DNA of 64,000 bases from Wolbachia endosymbiont (group B) of Gerris lacustris (GTDB lineage: Bacteria; Pseudomonadota; Alphaproteobacteria; Rickettsiales; Anaplasmataceae), in contig NZ_OZ034761.1 of the NCBI RefSeq assembly GCF_964028355.1, positions 620,001 through 684,000 of the forward strand, read 5' to 3'. Under the pieces are notes generated by a model that saw nothing but the letters and a program-made list of their open reading frames with translations, searched no databases and had not been told where the DNA came from. The position numbers and the translations under genes were made by a program. Positions 41,312 through 51,721 of the stretch are shown piece after piece. Numbering within the stretch: position 1 is the stretch's first letter; every line of letters starts with the position of its first letter.

Positions 41312-41837
41312 AACTATTGTCATGCATTCTGAAAAAGAGCTATTTTTCTTCGATGAATCACGGTTTGGTACACATTCAAAAGTTGGACATGGGTGGTTTA
41401 AAAAAGGCAGTAGGACACAGGTTAAGGTAAAATTAGGTAGGGAAAATTTTTATCTCTATAGTGCAGTTAATCCCAGAAATGGAGAGAATTTTAGCTTATT
41501 TGCACCAAACGTCAACACTGCTTGTATAAATATATTCCTTGAACAGATGTCGCAATATTTAGGAATACGAAAGGCTTTTCTCGTGATGGATTGCGCTAGT
41601 TGGCATAAGTCAAAAAGTTTAAAGATACCTAAAAATATCGAAATTATATACCTACCACCATACTCACCTGACCTCAATCCTGTTGAGAGGTTTTGGTTAT
41701 ATATAAAACAGAACATTTTGCGCAATAAAATCTACGATACAATTGTTCTGCTTGAGAGCGCTTTGTGTAAATTTATTACCTCTCTTTCCCCTTCCACGGT
41801 TAAACAACTCTGCAATGCTTCTTATTTGGTTCATTAA
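41262..41837 (+). CDS. IS630 copy D, ORF B (catalytic)
   Basis: 191 residues, intact; same protein as copies C, E and F. Confidence 0.86.
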   Translation: MDRIKISKRSLKKNLNETIVMHSEKELFFFDESRFGTHSKVGHGWFKKGSRTQVKVKLGRENFYLYSAVNPRNGENFSLFAPNVNTACINIFLEQMSQYLGIRKAFLVMDCASWHKSKSLKIPKNIEIIYLPPYSPDLNPVERFWLYIKQNILRNKIYDTIVLLESALCKFITSLSPSTVKQLCNASYLVH

Positions 41838-41852
41838 TAATGAGAGTTGGTA

Positions 41853-42334
41853 TTAGTAGCATTATCTTCTATTTTTTTTATTCCTACATTTCCATATAAT
41901 GCTGAAGTTAGCGAAATTTCACCACTTTGCTTATCTTTTACTCGATATCCAAAACATGTAGCAAGACGCCTCTTTTTCGATTCACCTAAAACAACACCTT
42001 TAGTTATGTGAGAAACGGGAAATTCTCCTTTCTCATTACTAACTGAAATGTAATTTATTACTCTAGATGCAGCGTCTATTGCTAACTTCTCAACTCCCCT
42101 CTTCCAAGAAGAGGAATCAGCATCCACAACTCCAGTTAATTGCTTCTCAAATTTTTGAAAAATCTCCAAGCTAGCCTCTACTAAAATCTTTCTCATTTGA
42201 TCTTCTAAAAGCACAAGTGCTGCAAAAGCTTTTTTCACTCTGTCCTTGTGTTTTTTTGCAGCAAGAAAATCTATACCTTCACTTATTTTACAAATACCTA
42301 GTTTCAATGGGCTTGGTGGAATGACATTATTCAC
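41853..42334 (-). pseudogene. Hypothetical gene, 3' end lost at IS630 D
   Basis: Starts with GTG 42334 (VNNVIPPSPLKLGICKISEG) and runs about 160 codons to the IS630 end (GNVGIKKIEDNAT). Soluble and helical; not recognised. It lies 17 bases after the stop of another truncated frame. It could be the N-terminal part of the ankyrin gene at 38982-40548, which is on the same strand immediately beyond the IS elements. Confidence 0.6.
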
Positions 42335-42351
42335 AATAGAGTTGACATGGG

Positions 42352-42457
42352 TTAATATTTTGCCTGGTTTTCGTGTTTTGAACCTGGTTTTGCTTCTTTA
42401 GAACATTCAGATAATTTTTCCTCGGATTCTTTAACAAAAGTCTTAACAAAAAAAGTT
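42352..42457 (-). pseudogene. C-terminal remnant of an unknown gene cut by IS256
   Basis: An open frame enters from the IS256 junction and ends at TAA 42352-42354 (VKESEEKLSECSKEAKPGSK then HENQAKY). The hydrophilic, protein-like composition and the 17-base spacing to the next start support a real gene end, but it is short. Confidence 0.35.
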
Positions 42458-42783
42458 GGGAACGTTCAAAAAAGTGTGTCAAACCGAAAAAAAAGTAATA
42501 AATTGATATAAAAAATGGAGGTTTGATATGAGTCAAGCAAATAGAACTACTGGTTTGGTAGATTATAAAGAATTAGAAACAAATATCCTGTCATCTATAC
42601 GAGAAGGAAGACCATTGACAGGAAGAGATGGAGCATTAACACCGTTTATAAAAAGGTTGCTAGAGGCAAGTCTGGAAGGTGAAATAGAAAGCTACATGTC
42701 AGCTGAAAGTGAAGAAAATAACCGAAGAAATGGGAGAAACGCAAAAACTTTACGCACGAGTGCAGGCTCATTTGAGCTGCTAA
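42458..42783 (+). mobile_element. IS256 5' remnant cut by IS630 E
   Basis: Outer repeat gggaacgttcaaaaaagtgt at 42458, transposase start at 42528, cut at TAA after the FELL codons. It is the same remnant as 9487-9812 but joined to the opposite end of an IS630. Confidence 0.87.
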
Positions 42784-42798
42784 TACCAACTCTCATTA

Positions 42799-43374
42799 TT
42801 AATGAACCAAATAAGAAGCATTGCAGAGTTGTTTAACCGTGGAAGGGGAAAGAGAGGTAATAAATTTACACAAAGCGCTCTCAAGCAGAACAATTGTATC
42901 GTAGATTTTATTGCGCAAAATGTTCTGTTTTATATATAACCAAAACCTCTCAACAGGATTGAGGTCAGGTGAGTATGGTGGTAGGTATATAATTTCGATA
43001 TTTTTAGGTATCTTTAAACTTTTTGACTTATGCCAACTAGCGCAATCCATCACGAGAAAAGCCTTTCGTATTCCTAAATATTGCGACATCTGTTCAAGGA
43101 ATATATTTATACAAGCAGTGTTGACGTTTGGTGCAAATAAGCTAAAATTCTCTCCATTTCTGGGATTAACTGCACTATAGAGATAAAAATTTTCCCTACC
43201 TAATTTTACCTTAACCTGTGTCCTACTGCCTTTTTTAAACCACCCATGTCCAACTTTTGAATGTGTACCAAACCGTGATTCATCGAAGAAAAATAGCTCT
43301 TTTTCAGAATGCATGACAATAGTTTCATTGAGGTTTTTTTTTAAACTCCTCTTGCTTATTTTTATCCTGTCCAC
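42799..43374 (-). CDS. IS630 copy E, ORF B (catalytic)
   Basis: 191 residues, intact. Confidence 0.86.
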   Translation of the reverse strand: MDRIKISKRSLKKNLNETIVMHSEKELFFFDESRFGTHSKVGHGWFKKGSRTQVKVKLGRENFYLYSAVNPRNGENFSLFAPNVNTACINIFLEQMSQYLGIRKAFLVMDCASWHKSKSLKIPKNIEIIYLPPYSPDLNPVERFWLYIKQNILRNKIYDTIVLLESALCKFITSLSPSTVKQLCNASYLVH

Positions 43375-43804
43375 TATGAACTGGTCTTGGTGTGATATAT
43401 GAGAATTTCATTCTTTGCATATTACGATGTATTGTGGATTTGCTGATATTCAAACCAAATCTTTCTTGGATTCTTATTCTCATTTCTCTAATAGTAATAT
43501 TGGGGTTTTCCTCTATCCACACCTCAATTTGTTCAAGTTGACTTTGGTTCAATATAGTTTTTCTACGGCGTTGAGGTGGAGAAAATAATTTTTCTTCTCT
43601 TCCAAATTTTATGTGCTTTATCCATGTAGTAATTGCCTTTCTCGAAATGCAACATATTTTTGCTACAGCTGTTATACTGTGCTTTTTTGCTGCAATTACA
43701 GCATTTAGTTTTTTTGCAACATACGCATTATTTCTTACTTTCTTCAGCATCTCTTTTGCTGATTCCACCACTTTTTCATCCAATAATTTTGATCTTAATG
43801 CCAT
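43325..43804 (-). CDS. IS630 copy E, ORF A
   Basis: 159 residues, with the QRRRK variant shared with copies F and G. Confidence 0.86.
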   Translation of the reverse strand: MALRSKLLDEKVVESAKEMLKKVRNNAYVAKKLNAVIAAKKHSITAVAKICCISRKAITTWIKHIKFGREEKLFSPPQRRRKTILNQSQLEQIEVWIEENPNITIREMRIRIQERFGLNISKSTIHRNMQRMKFSYITPRPVHSGQDKNKQEEFKKKPQ

Positions 43805-43886
43805 CTAAACCTCGCTATTTTACTTACTCCAGTATGGCTTTTTTTCCATTATTGTCTATTCGTTGCTTGTATAGCGGGAATTGGTA

Positions 43887-44257
43887 TAAGATGGCAAATT
43901 ATTTAAATTATATAAGAGCCATATAGGACTTGATAAACTAAAAGGAAAGCCATATAGGGTATTATGTGAATTATATGCTAAATTGTGTGCGATTCTTATG
44001 TTTCATGGGTTGTACAGAACTAAAAAAGGGTTAGTCTAACAAAGGCATTTATTGAGCTTAAAAGGCGAGTTAGAGAGCTATTCTTAACATTAAATTGTGT
44101 AGTCAGTAAAGTACAAATTTTCCTCAAAAAACTCATCTCAACCTGGTCAAAATTCTCCTTAAAAGATAAATATAGAAAAACAAGAATATCAACTTTGAGT
44201 TCAATAAATTTGCTCATTTTTCCTTAACTTGACGCGTATGGTTTGTTTAACACTCCC
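43887..44257 (+). mobile_element. IS4-family element, 3' remnant
   Basis: Begins TAAGATGGCAAATT at the IS630 junction, contains degraded C-terminal transposase coding (ELYAKLCAILMFHG, then a shifted frame AFIELKRRVRELF) and ends with the outer repeat gacgcgtatggtttgttt up to 44257. It is diverged from the remnant at 53677-54067 but starts at the same base. Confidence 0.72.
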
Positions 44258-44320
44258 GCAAAAAGAATTTAGACGTTCTACTGTCAACCTAGTATCCAGA
44301 ATAAAAAAATATCAAAGCCG

Positions 44321-45337
44321 TCACATTATATCATGAACCTTTTCCAAGACTTTTTTCATATTTTCGCTTGAAAGTGGAATTAAGCCAAGCCTAGATAGAT
44401 ATCCACCTTCAGTACTAATAGAGTCTACAACTTCTCTAATGAATTCTCTTAATCCATCAATAGTGTCTAAATGCTCTTTCTTTATATAAAGATATAAAGG
44501 CCTTGCTAATATATACTTTCCCGATGATATATTTTTATAAGTTGGCTCAATTCCTGCGATTGTGCTTCCTTGAATCTCATCTTGGTTTTTCGCTAAAAAA
44601 CTGAAGCTAAATATTCCTAAAGCATTTTTATTGCTCTTCAATTTTTGTATTATTATGTTTTCATTAATTCCAACTTCTATATACCTTCCATCATCTCTGA
44701 TATTACTACATGCTTTCTTTCTTTTTTCTTGGTCTTGATAATTCTCTTTGAAAATCCTTGAGTTCATGCATGAATATTGATCAAGCATAATAAAATTAAT
44801 CAAAGTTTCATGTGTACCTGTATTTTGATGTGGACCATAGATTTTAATTTCTGTTTTTGGTAGAGCTTGATTTACATCAGACCAAAATTTCTTGTTATTC
44901 TTTACTAATCTATCATTGTCTTCAGAATATGAAGATAAAGTTTCAAACAGGTCATTTTTTGTAAAATCAAATCTATGGCTTTGATTTGAATTTGCAATAA
45001 CAATTCCATCATAGCCAATTATGATCTCTATTACTTCATTCACTTTATTTCTTTTACATAATTCTCTCTCTACTTCCTTCATAGGGCGAGATGAAGTAGT
45101 GATATCTGGTGTGCCTTCCCCTACTCCTGAACAAAACATTTTAAACCCTGATCCACTTCCTATCGATTCTACAACTGGAGTTTTAAAGGAAAATATACGG
45201 CTGAATTCTTCAGATATAAATGAGATGAACGGAAAAACAGTTGAAGATCCAACAATTCTGATATATTTTCTAGCATCAGCATTTGACAGCGGCATGAGTA
45301 ATACAAATGCAAAAATAAGGAAAAAGCGTTTCAGCAT
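44321..45337 (-). CDS. pstS: Phosphate ABC transporter substrate-binding protein
   Basis: 338 residues with a signal peptide (FFLIFAFVLLMPLSNADA). The PstS-like fold shows IRIVGSSTVFPF near the mature N-terminus, the ligand loop SIGSGSGFKMFCSG, and TSSRPMKEVE. It captures phosphate in the periplasm for PstCAB; those genes are not in the window. Confidence 0.9.
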   Translation of the reverse strand: MLKRFFLIFAFVLLMPLSNADARKYIRIVGSSTVFPFISFISEEFSRIFSFKTPVVESIGSGSGFKMFCSGVGEGTPDITTSSRPMKEVERELCKRNKVNEVIEIIIGYDGIVIANSNQSHRFDFTKNDLFETLSSYSEDNDRLVKNNKKFWSDVNQALPKTEIKIYGPHQNTGTHETLINFIMLDQYSCMNSRIFKENYQDQEKRKKACSNIRDDGRYIEVGINENIIIQKLKSNKNALGIFSFSFLAKNQDEIQGSTIAGIEPTYKNISSGKYILARPLYLYIKKEHLDTIDGLREFIREVVDSISTEGGYLSRLGLIPLSSENMKKVLEKVHDIM

Positions 45338-45531
45338 CTTTTTTGCTCAAGAGTGTAAACTTAATTATCGTAATAAAAAATCAAACTGAAAAGCTTTTTT
45401 CCTAGATTTCAGCAGGTATAACAATCAAATGTGTGCGTAATCTGGTAAACTTGAACCACAGCATTTATACAGTTGCATATGTATCGAATCTTTGTATGTT
45501 TTTCAACACTGAAAAATTCTTCCATATTAAC

Positions 45532-46089
45532 TTAATGATGCAATATATCCTTTTCTTTAATAGATAAGTCGTCATCAACTTTTTTTACATTATCATCAGT
45601 AATGTTTTGTATTTCCTTTTTGGCAACATGAAAATCATCTTCTGAGATTTCCTTATTTTTCTTCATTTCCTCTATTTCTTCCATAACATCTCTTCGTATA
45701 TTTCTAATCGCAACTCGCGCATTTTCAGAAAATTGATGCAATAATTTCACTAATTTTTCACGAGTTTCTTGCGTTAAATCTGGAAGAACTATACGTATAG
45801 TATTGCCTTCAACAACGGGATTTAAATTCAGGTTAGCATTCAGTATCGCATTTTTTACTTCACCTATAACAGTAATATCCCAAACTTTAACTGATAGAGT
45901 TTTATTATCTACAGCTGAAACACCTGCAACTTGGTTCAGTTTTTGATGTCCACCATAGATACTTACAACTATACCATCAAGTAATGATGCACTAGCTCTA
46001 CCAGTACGTACACCTTTCATATCATCATGAAAAGATTGAATAGTTTTTAGCATTCTTTCTTTTGTTTTAGCTTTTATTTCGTTTAACAT
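45532..46089 (-). CDS. frr: Ribosome recycling factor
   Basis: 185 residues, the family length. Splits post-termination ribosomes together with EF-G. Signature regions KGVRTGRASASLLDGI, LPDLTQETREKLVKLL and VAIRNIRRDVMEEI. Last gene of rpsB-tsf-pyrH-frr, a conserved bacterial order; 7 bases after pyrH. Confidence 0.97.
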   Translation of the reverse strand: MLNEIKAKTKERMLKTIQSFHDDMKGVRTGRASASLLDGIVVSIYGGHQKLNQVAGVSAVDNKTLSVKVWDITVIGEVKNAILNANLNLNPVVEGNTIRIVLPDLTQETREKLVKLLHQFSENARVAIRNIRRDVMEEIEEMKKNKEISEDDFHVAKKEIQNITDDNVKKVDDDLSIKEKDILHH

Positions 46090-46096
46090 AAATTAC

Positions 46097-46840
46097 CTAA
46101 TGTTTATAATCTGAGACTATAGTATAAGTACCTTGACCCTTAATAATATCGACCATTTTTTCTCTTTTTAAAGAAAAAACTATAATCGGGATAGAATTCT
46201 CACGAGCAAGTGAAATTGCTGATGCATCCATAACTTTTAAATCACGAGTTAGCAAATCTGTATAAGAAAGCCTATCATACATCACAGCATCCTCATTTTT
46301 TTTTGGATCAGCAGAATATACACCTCTTACTTGCGTACCTTTTAGAATAACATCACAATTCATTTCAACAGCACGTAGAGCTGCAGCTGTATCTGTGGTA
46401 AAAAATGGGTTACCTGTACCTGCTGCAAAAATGACAACTCTACCTTTTTCTAAATGATGAATAGCCTTCCTTCTTATATAAGGCTCACATATGGTAGTCA
46501 TAGGTATAGCAGACAACACCCTAGAGACTATAGAGCTTTTTTCTAAAAAATTTTGCAAAATTAAAGCATTAATGACAGTGCCAAGCATTCCAATATAATC
46601 ACTGCTTGCTCTTTCACAGCCACTCAAAGATGCTGATGCACCACGAAAAATATTCCCACCACCAACAACAATACAAACTTGAACTCCGAGATTACAAACT
46701 TCAACTATGTCTTTGGATAGTTTATCTGTCACTTCCATATCATGGCCAAATAGCTTTGATCCCATCAAAGCCTCCCCAGAGATTTTGAATAACACTCTGG
46801 GGTATTTTACTTCTGAAGTTTTGTTACTTATTCGCACCAT
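46097..46840 (-). CDS. pyrH: UMP kinase
   Basis: 247 residues. Phosphorylates UMP to UDP in pyrimidine synthesis. Amino-acid-kinase fold with [39 protein letters not shown] and KVMDASAI. Its start overlaps the end of tsf by 17 bases. Confidence 0.96.
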   Translation of the reverse strand: MVRISNKTSEVKYPRVLFKISGEALMGSKLFGHDMEVTDKLSKDIVEVCNLGVQVCIVVGGGNIFRGASASLSGCERASSDYIGMLGTVINALILQNFLEKSSIVSRVLSAIPMTTICEPYIRRKAIHHLEKGRVVIFAAGTGNPFFTTDTAAALRAVEMNCDVILKGTQVRGVYSADPKKNEDAVMYDRLSYTDLLTRDLKVMDASAISLARENSIPIIVFSLKREKMVDIIKGQGTYTIVSDYKH

Positions 46841-47669
46841 CCAAAGTAAGTAACTTATAATTAGCTAATTTAACAGCACTTGATTCTATAAAATCAGCAA
46901 TCTTCATTTTATCATCTTTTATAAACTTCTGCTCTAGCAGAACAACTTCTTCATAGTATTTAGCCATTCGTCCATCTACTATTTTTTTCGCTACCTCTTC
47001 AGGTTTATTTAAGCTCTTTACTTGCTCCTCAATTATAGAACGCTCATTGTTTAATTTTTCTTGATCTAAATCATCTATAGATAAAGCTTCAGGTTTCATA
47101 GCAACTACATGCATAGCTATTTGCTTTCCAATCTCTTGTTTATCACCAGATGATTGCAATGCTACTAAAGCACCAATCTTACCTAAGCCATGCATATCAC
47201 CATGTACATAGCCAGCAATAATCCCATCCTTAGTCTCTAGGTAGCAAAGATTGCTTAACTCTAACTTCTCACCAAGAACCGATGTACCACTCATAATAGC
47301 TTCCTGTACTGTACCAACATCTTCATATTTGGCATTTTTTAACTCATCAAGACTAGTACAACGTTCTTGACAAGCAATTGATGCTAAATTTGAAACTAAT
47401 GCTATGAACTTCTCATTTCTAGCAACAAAATCAGTTTCACAATTGACTTCAACCAATACACCATAATTTTTAGCCAAGCACATAGCAATAAGCCCATCGG
47501 AAGCTACTCTATCAGACTTTTTGTCAGCTTTAGCAAATCCTATTGTACGTAACCTATCAACGGCTTTCTTAATATCACCATCACACTCTTCTAACGCTTT
47601 CTTACAATCGCTTAAGCCAAGCCCTGTTCTATCGCGTAATTCCCTTATACTATCTGAATCCATCTTCAT
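46824..47669 (-). CDS. tsf: Elongation factor Ts
   Basis: 281 residues. Nucleotide exchange factor for EF-Tu. UBA-like N-terminus with [17 protein letters not shown], then the core signature [16 protein letters not shown]. Start codon overlaps the rpsB stop as ATGA. Confidence 0.96.
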   Translation of the reverse strand: MKMDSDSIRELRDRTGLGLSDCKKALEECDGDIKKAVDRLRTIGFAKADKKSDRVASDGLIAMCLAKNYGVLVEVNCETDFVARNEKFIALVSNLASIACQERCTSLDELKNAKYEDVGTVQEAIMSGTSVLGEKLELSNLCYLETKDGIIAGYVHGDMHGLGKIGALVALQSSGDKQEIGKQIAMHVVAMKPEALSIDDLDQEKLNNERSIIEEQVKSLNKPEEVAKKIVDGRMAKYYEEVVLLEQKFIKDDKMKIADFIESSAVKLANYKLLTLDGANK

Positions 47670-48496
47670 TTACTTACTACTACCTCCCTTTCTGTTTGAA
47701 CCTTAATACGCTTCTTTTTAGTTTGCACAACATCCTCTTCTTTTTCTTTAATAAGCTCATCACTCTCTATCTCATCAATCTTAACTCTAGACCTTGTCAA
47801 ACTAGACTCTATTCCAGCTAATATAGAATCAGCAACTAATTTACAATAGAGCTCTATTGATTTTCTTGAATCATCATTTCCTGGTATAGGATAGGCAATA
47901 CCATCTGGGTCAGAATTGGTATCAAGTACTCCAACTACAGGAATACCCAATTTTTTAGCCTCTTTAACCGCTATATGCTCTTTGTTAGTATCAATAATAA
48001 ATAAAATATCAGGAACTGCTCCCATTTCTCTAATTCCACCCAATTCTTTATCAAGCTTTTTTCTTTTCTTTTCAATGTTTCCTAATTCTTTTTTTGTTAA
48101 GATGCTATCTTCATCATTGGATATTTTCTCATATTGTATCAAAGTTTTTATCGAAGAAGAAACAGTGTTCCAATTAGTAAGCATACCGCCAAGCCATCGA
48201 TCATTTACATAATATTGACCACAACGAACCGCTTCACTTGCAACAATATCTAAAGCTTGAAATTTCGTACCAACAAATAAAATGCGACCATCTTGAGATG
48301 CAACATCGTATAAAGCTTTCATCGCCACCTCTAACAACGGTAATGTTTTTCGTAAGTCTATTATGTGTATACGATTCTGTTGATGTATACCATATATGTA
48401 TGGGGCCATTTTCGCATTCCAGCGACTAACTTTATGGCCAAAATGCACACCAGATTCAGCTAAATCACGCATAGCGACTTTAGGCAAATTTGTCAT
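47666..48496 (-). CDS. rpsB: 30S ribosomal protein S2
   Basis: 276 residues from ATG 48496 ([14 protein letters not shown]), preferred over 48526 because ggaggag lies 8 bases upstream. Signature segments [16 protein letters not shown] and [21 protein letters not shown] charged C-terminal extension ([16 protein letters not shown]) is longer than in E. coli. First gene of the cluster. Confidence 0.96.
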   Translation of the reverse strand: MTNLPKVAMRDLAESGVHFGHKVSRWNAKMAPYIYGIHQQNRIHIIDLRKTLPLLEVAMKALYDVASQDGRILFVGTKFQALDIVASEAVRCGQYYVNDRWLGGMLTNWNTVSSSIKTLIQYEKISNDEDSILTKKELGNIEKKRKKLDKELGGIREMGAVPDILFIIDTNKEHIAVKEAKKLGIPVVGVLDTNSDPDGIAYPIPGNDDSRKSIELYCKLVADSILAGIESSLTRSRVKIDEIESDELIKEKEEDVVQTKKKRIKVQTEREVVVSK

Positions 48497-48621
48497 ATCT
48501 ACTCCTCCAAATAGTTTATCCTCCATGGCACAACCCTAACGGGACTACTTGCATAAGCCATGTGTGAAATTAAGTTATTTACATAGTAATAAAAAAGACA
48601 ACAAAGCGCAAACAAAAAATA

Positions 48622-48650
48622 TTGACAAGTGGCAACACGTTGATTAGCTT
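48622..48650 (+). promoter_or_regulatory. Possible sigma-70 promoter for tRNA-Asp
   Basis: TTGACA at 48622-48627 and a weak -10 TAGCTT at 48645-48650 are 17 bases apart, 27 bases before the tRNA 5' end. The -10 is poor. Confidence 0.35.
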
Positions 48651-48677
48651 TAAGGTTGCAAACGTTAAAAAGCAATG

Positions 48678-48754
48678 GGGGGTGTAGCTCAGTTGGTTAG
48701 AGCGCATGCCTGTCACGCATGAGGTCGTGAGTTCAAGTCTCATCACTCCCGCCA
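48678..48754 (+). tRNA. tRNA-Asp (anticodon GTC), CCA encoded
   Basis: GGGGGTG pairs with CACTCCC (one G-T); anticodon arm CATGC/GCATG with loop CTGTCAC gives GTC; T-loop GTTCAAGTC. A G discriminator and encoded CCA (48752-48754) follow. Confidence 0.95.
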
Positions 48755-48884
48755 TTACAGCAGAAGCACCTTAAAATTCTTCAAATTCCTTATTAATTTG
48801 CATTAATTTCTTTCAGAGACTTGACATGATATTGTAATTGCTGCTTAATCTATTTAATTTTATCGTTAATAATTAGGATTAAAT

Positions 48885-49298
48885 ATGTTCATTTCTGAGG
48901 TTTTTGCAGCAGATGCGACTAACAATGTATCAGCATCTGTTGCTAGTTTTATTCCACTCATTTTAATATTTGTAGTATTTTATTTTCTCATTATTCGCCC
49001 CAATCACAAAAAACTAAAAGAACATAGAAGGATGATAGATCAAATAAAACGTGGTGATACGGTTATTACTTCTAGTGGAATAATAGGTGAAGTGAACAAA
49101 GTTGACGAAGTAAATGCACAACTCATACTAGAAATAGCACCAAAAATTGAAATAAAAATCCTAAAGTCTGCTATATCTGAAATCTTAAATAAAGAAATTC
49201 AAAAGCCAGTAGCTAAATCTATTGAAGAAAGCAAAGTTGAAAAGAATGGCAAGAAAAATAAACTAGAGGAAAGTAAAAAAGACAAAAATGCTTCATAA
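48885..49298 (+). CDS. yajC: Preprotein translocase accessory subunit YajC
   Basis: 137 residues. One N-terminal transmembrane segment (FIPLILIFVVFYFLIIRP) and the YajC signature DQIKRGDTVITSSGIIGEV. It associates with SecDF. A lysine-rich tail of about 40 residues extends past the usual end. glmS starts 8 bases later. Confidence 0.93.
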   Translation: MFISEVFAADATNNVSASVASFIPLILIFVVFYFLIIRPNHKKLKEHRRMIDQIKRGDTVITSSGIIGEVNKVDEVNAQLILEIAPKIEIKILKSAISEILNKEIQKPVAKSIEESKVEKNGKKNKLEESKKDKNAS

Positions 49299-49306
49299 TT
49301 TAAGAA

Positions 49307-51118
49307 GTGTGTGGAATACTAGGTATAGTAAGTAGCAGTGATTCAGTAATACCAACTTTACTAACCGCGTTGCAAAAATTGGAATACAGAGGCTATGACT
49401 CTTCAGGTATAGCAATTGTAGATAATAGAGGTAAGATAGAAGTCAAAAAATCAGAAGGTAAAGTTGAAAGATTATGTGAAGTTGTTCATGAGAGCAAGAT
49501 ATCTAGTAGCAAAGTTGGTATAGCACATACTCGTTGGGCTACACATGGAGCTCCAAATCTTAAAAATGCTCATCCCATTTATATAAATAATGTTGTTGTT
49601 GCTCATAATGGCATAGTTGAAAATTACAGTATATTAAAAAAGGATCTGGAGGAAAAGGGAGTATCTTTCCACACCGATACTGATACAGAAGTGATACCAA
49701 ACATATTAACTTCATATCTTGATGAAGGGTTGTCACCAGTTGATTCTATATTTAAGTGTCTAAACAACTTACAAGGTTCATTTGCCTTGGTTCTATTATT
49801 TGCAGAATACCCAGATGCTTTGTTCGTTGCGAAAAGAAATTTACCTTTGGCAATAGGCTATAATTGCAATATGATGTTTGCTGCGTCTGATTCTAATGCT
49901 TTGAGTGCATTTGTGGAAAAAATATTGCATTTAGAAGATAATGATATTGCAGTAATAAGATCTAACGAATTTAGTATATATAATAATGGTACACAAGTTA
50001 AACGCAGCATAGAGAATAGTAGTCCAGGGAATTTTCTAATTAGTAAAAATGGTTACTCTAGCTTCATGCTAAAAGAAATTTTTGAGCAACCGTATGCATT
50101 AAACAAAACAATAAATCAATTTTATAAACAATATAAAGAAATCAACAAAGAATTATTTTCTGAACTAGGTTACATTACTATAGTTGGATGCGGTTCATCC
50201 TATTTTGCTGGACTAATAGCAAAGTGTTGGCTGGAAAGTATTGCTCAAATTCGGGTATATCTAGAAATCTCGTCAGAATTTAGGTATAGCAGCGTCAAGC
50301 TCGAAGAAGGTAGTATTGGCTTATTCATTTCTCAATCTGGTGAAACTGCAGATACTATGGAAGCACTACGTTATGCGAGATTGCAGAAACAAATGATCAT
50401 TAGCATAACTAATACATTTAATAGCAGCATAGAAAAAGCCTCAGATATTGTATTGCATACTCTTGCTGGACCTGAGATTGGTGTTGCTTCGACGAAAACC
50501 TTTTCTGCACAACTTGCAATTTTAGCATGCTTTGCTGTAGAGCTTGGAAAAATAAAAGGTGTAATCAATGAGAATAGGATAAAGCAATTGAGCAGTGCTA
50601 TTAATTCTGTTCCCAAATGTGTTGAGCATGTTTTGGATGTAATGAAAATACAACATGTATCAGACAGTATATTAGAGCACAACAATGTTATTTTAATTGG
50701 CAGAGGAAGCTCATATGGAGTTGCAATGGAAGGGGCGTTGAAAATAAAGGAACTTTCGTACATTAACACGATTGGTATTGCAGCAGGAGAAATGAAGCAT
50801 GGCTCTATCGCTTTGATAGACTCTACTGTACTTGTTATCGCAATTATCCCTTACGATAATTTATTCTTTAAAACGCTATCCAATATACAAGAGATTATTG
50901 CAAGAAAAGGTAAAGTAATTGCCTTTAGTGATAAGCAAGGAGCACCGCTCTTAAAGGGAATTTGCGTAGATGTGGTGCAACTTCTAGAAGTTGATAATTT
51001 TGTTTCTCCAATTATCTACAGTGTTGCTATACAATTTCTTGCTTATTCTATTGCAGAAAAAAAAGGGTTAGATGTAGATTGTCCGAGAAATTTAGCTAAA
51101 TCCGTCACAGTTGAATAA
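49307..51118 (+). CDS. glmS: Glutamine-fructose-6-phosphate aminotransferase
   Basis: 603 residues, starting with GTG at 49307 so that Cys2 (MCGILGIV) is the N-terminal nucleophile of the glutaminase domain. Glutaminase signatures HTRWATHG and HNGIVEN, then two SIS domains (GCGSSYFAG, SQSGETADTMEALR, GRGSSYGVAMEGALK) and the C-terminal CPRNLAKSVTVE. It makes glucosamine-6-phosphate for lipid II and amino sugars. Confidence 0.96.
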   Translation: MCGILGIVSSSDSVIPTLLTALQKLEYRGYDSSGIAIVDNRGKIEVKKSEGKVERLCEVVHESKISSSKVGIAHTRWATHGAPNLKNAHPIYINNVVVAHNGIVENYSILKKDLEEKGVSFHTDTDTEVIPNILTSYLDEGLSPVDSIFKCLNNLQGSFALVLLFAEYPDALFVAKRNLPLAIGYNCNMMFAASDSNALSAFVEKILHLEDNDIAVIRSNEFSIYNNGTQVKRSIENSSPGNFLISKNGYSSFMLKEIFEQPYALNKTINQFYKQYKEINKELFSELGYITIVGCGSSYFAGLIAKCWLESIAQIRVYLEISSEFRYSSVKLEEGSIGLFISQSGETADTMEALRYARLQKQMIISITNTFNSSIEKASDIVLHTLAGPEIGVASTKTFSAQLAILACFAVELGKIKGVINENRIKQLSSAINSVPKCVEHVLDVMKIQHVSDSILEHNNVILIGRGSSYGVAMEGALKIKELSYINTIGIAAGEMKHGSIALIDSTVLVIAIIPYDNLFFKTLSNIQEIIARKGKVIAFSDKQGAPLLKGICVDVVQLLEVDNFVSPIIYSVAIQFLAYSIAEKKGLDVDCPRNLAKSVTVE

Positions 51119-51721
51119 CGCTTTTAAAGTTAATTTCTAATCAACATATCTAATATAAACTACTGAGCTTTACTAATAAATTCATTAGACCACCCGAAAA
51201 AGAGTATGCAATTAATTTCAGGATAAGAGAGACCAAAATAGCAGCCAGCTAAATCTATTCCTCAATTAACAAGACTTGCCATTACGTGTACTAGATACAA
51301 CTTAACCTGGCAAACAATAATTAACTAACAGAAGAATTGAAAACTAATATTAGTCTCTTGTGTAATTCTACTAATATTTTTCTAATATGTTTGCTATTCA
51401 AAAAAGTCTGCATCACCATAACAATATTTACCAGAATGAGGTCTTGTCTCATTGTAAGGACGCAATCAATGATCAACTAATGAATTGTAGATTTTTTTAC
51501 GAAAAAAGAGTAGCAAATGAGAGTTCAGTAACTTGTATAGAATTGTACTGCCTTTCCACATTTGAAGCAAGTTGTTATTCCATCTCAAACCATAGCACAA
51601 AGTAAATATGGCAATTTATACTAAAATTTTCTGTTTATGAGTTATATTATGTAAAGATACTATTTGACCTTGAGCTTTAAAGATATTATGTAATAGCATT
51701 ATTTAATATGCGAGCTTTATT
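51119..51721. other. Intergenic, no gene supported
   Basis: About 600 bases. A 72-codon frame at 51387-51605 has no ribosome-binding site and an unconvincing composition. No RNA gene or repeat recognised. Confidence 0.5.

Larger units (their letters stand above)
40750..41852 (+). mobile_element. IS630-family element, copy D (recombinant junctions)
   Basis: 1103 bp. Inward flanks are TAA on both sides: left an IS5 fragment, right a hypothetical gene. The 3' portion of the IS5 element should follow the right end if this were a simple insertion, but does not. Confidence 0.9.
42784..43886 (-). mobile_element. IS630-family element, copy E
   Basis: 1103 bp between an IS256 5' remnant and an IS4 3' remnant. 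The flank trinucleotides are compatible (TAA/TAA on the plus strand) but the flanks belong to different elements, so the match is either coincidence or insertion into a pre-existing IS256-IS4 junction. Confidence 0.9.

Noticed and set aside
51387..51605. 72-codon plus-strand frame
   Set aside because: No ribosome-binding site and no protein-like pattern.
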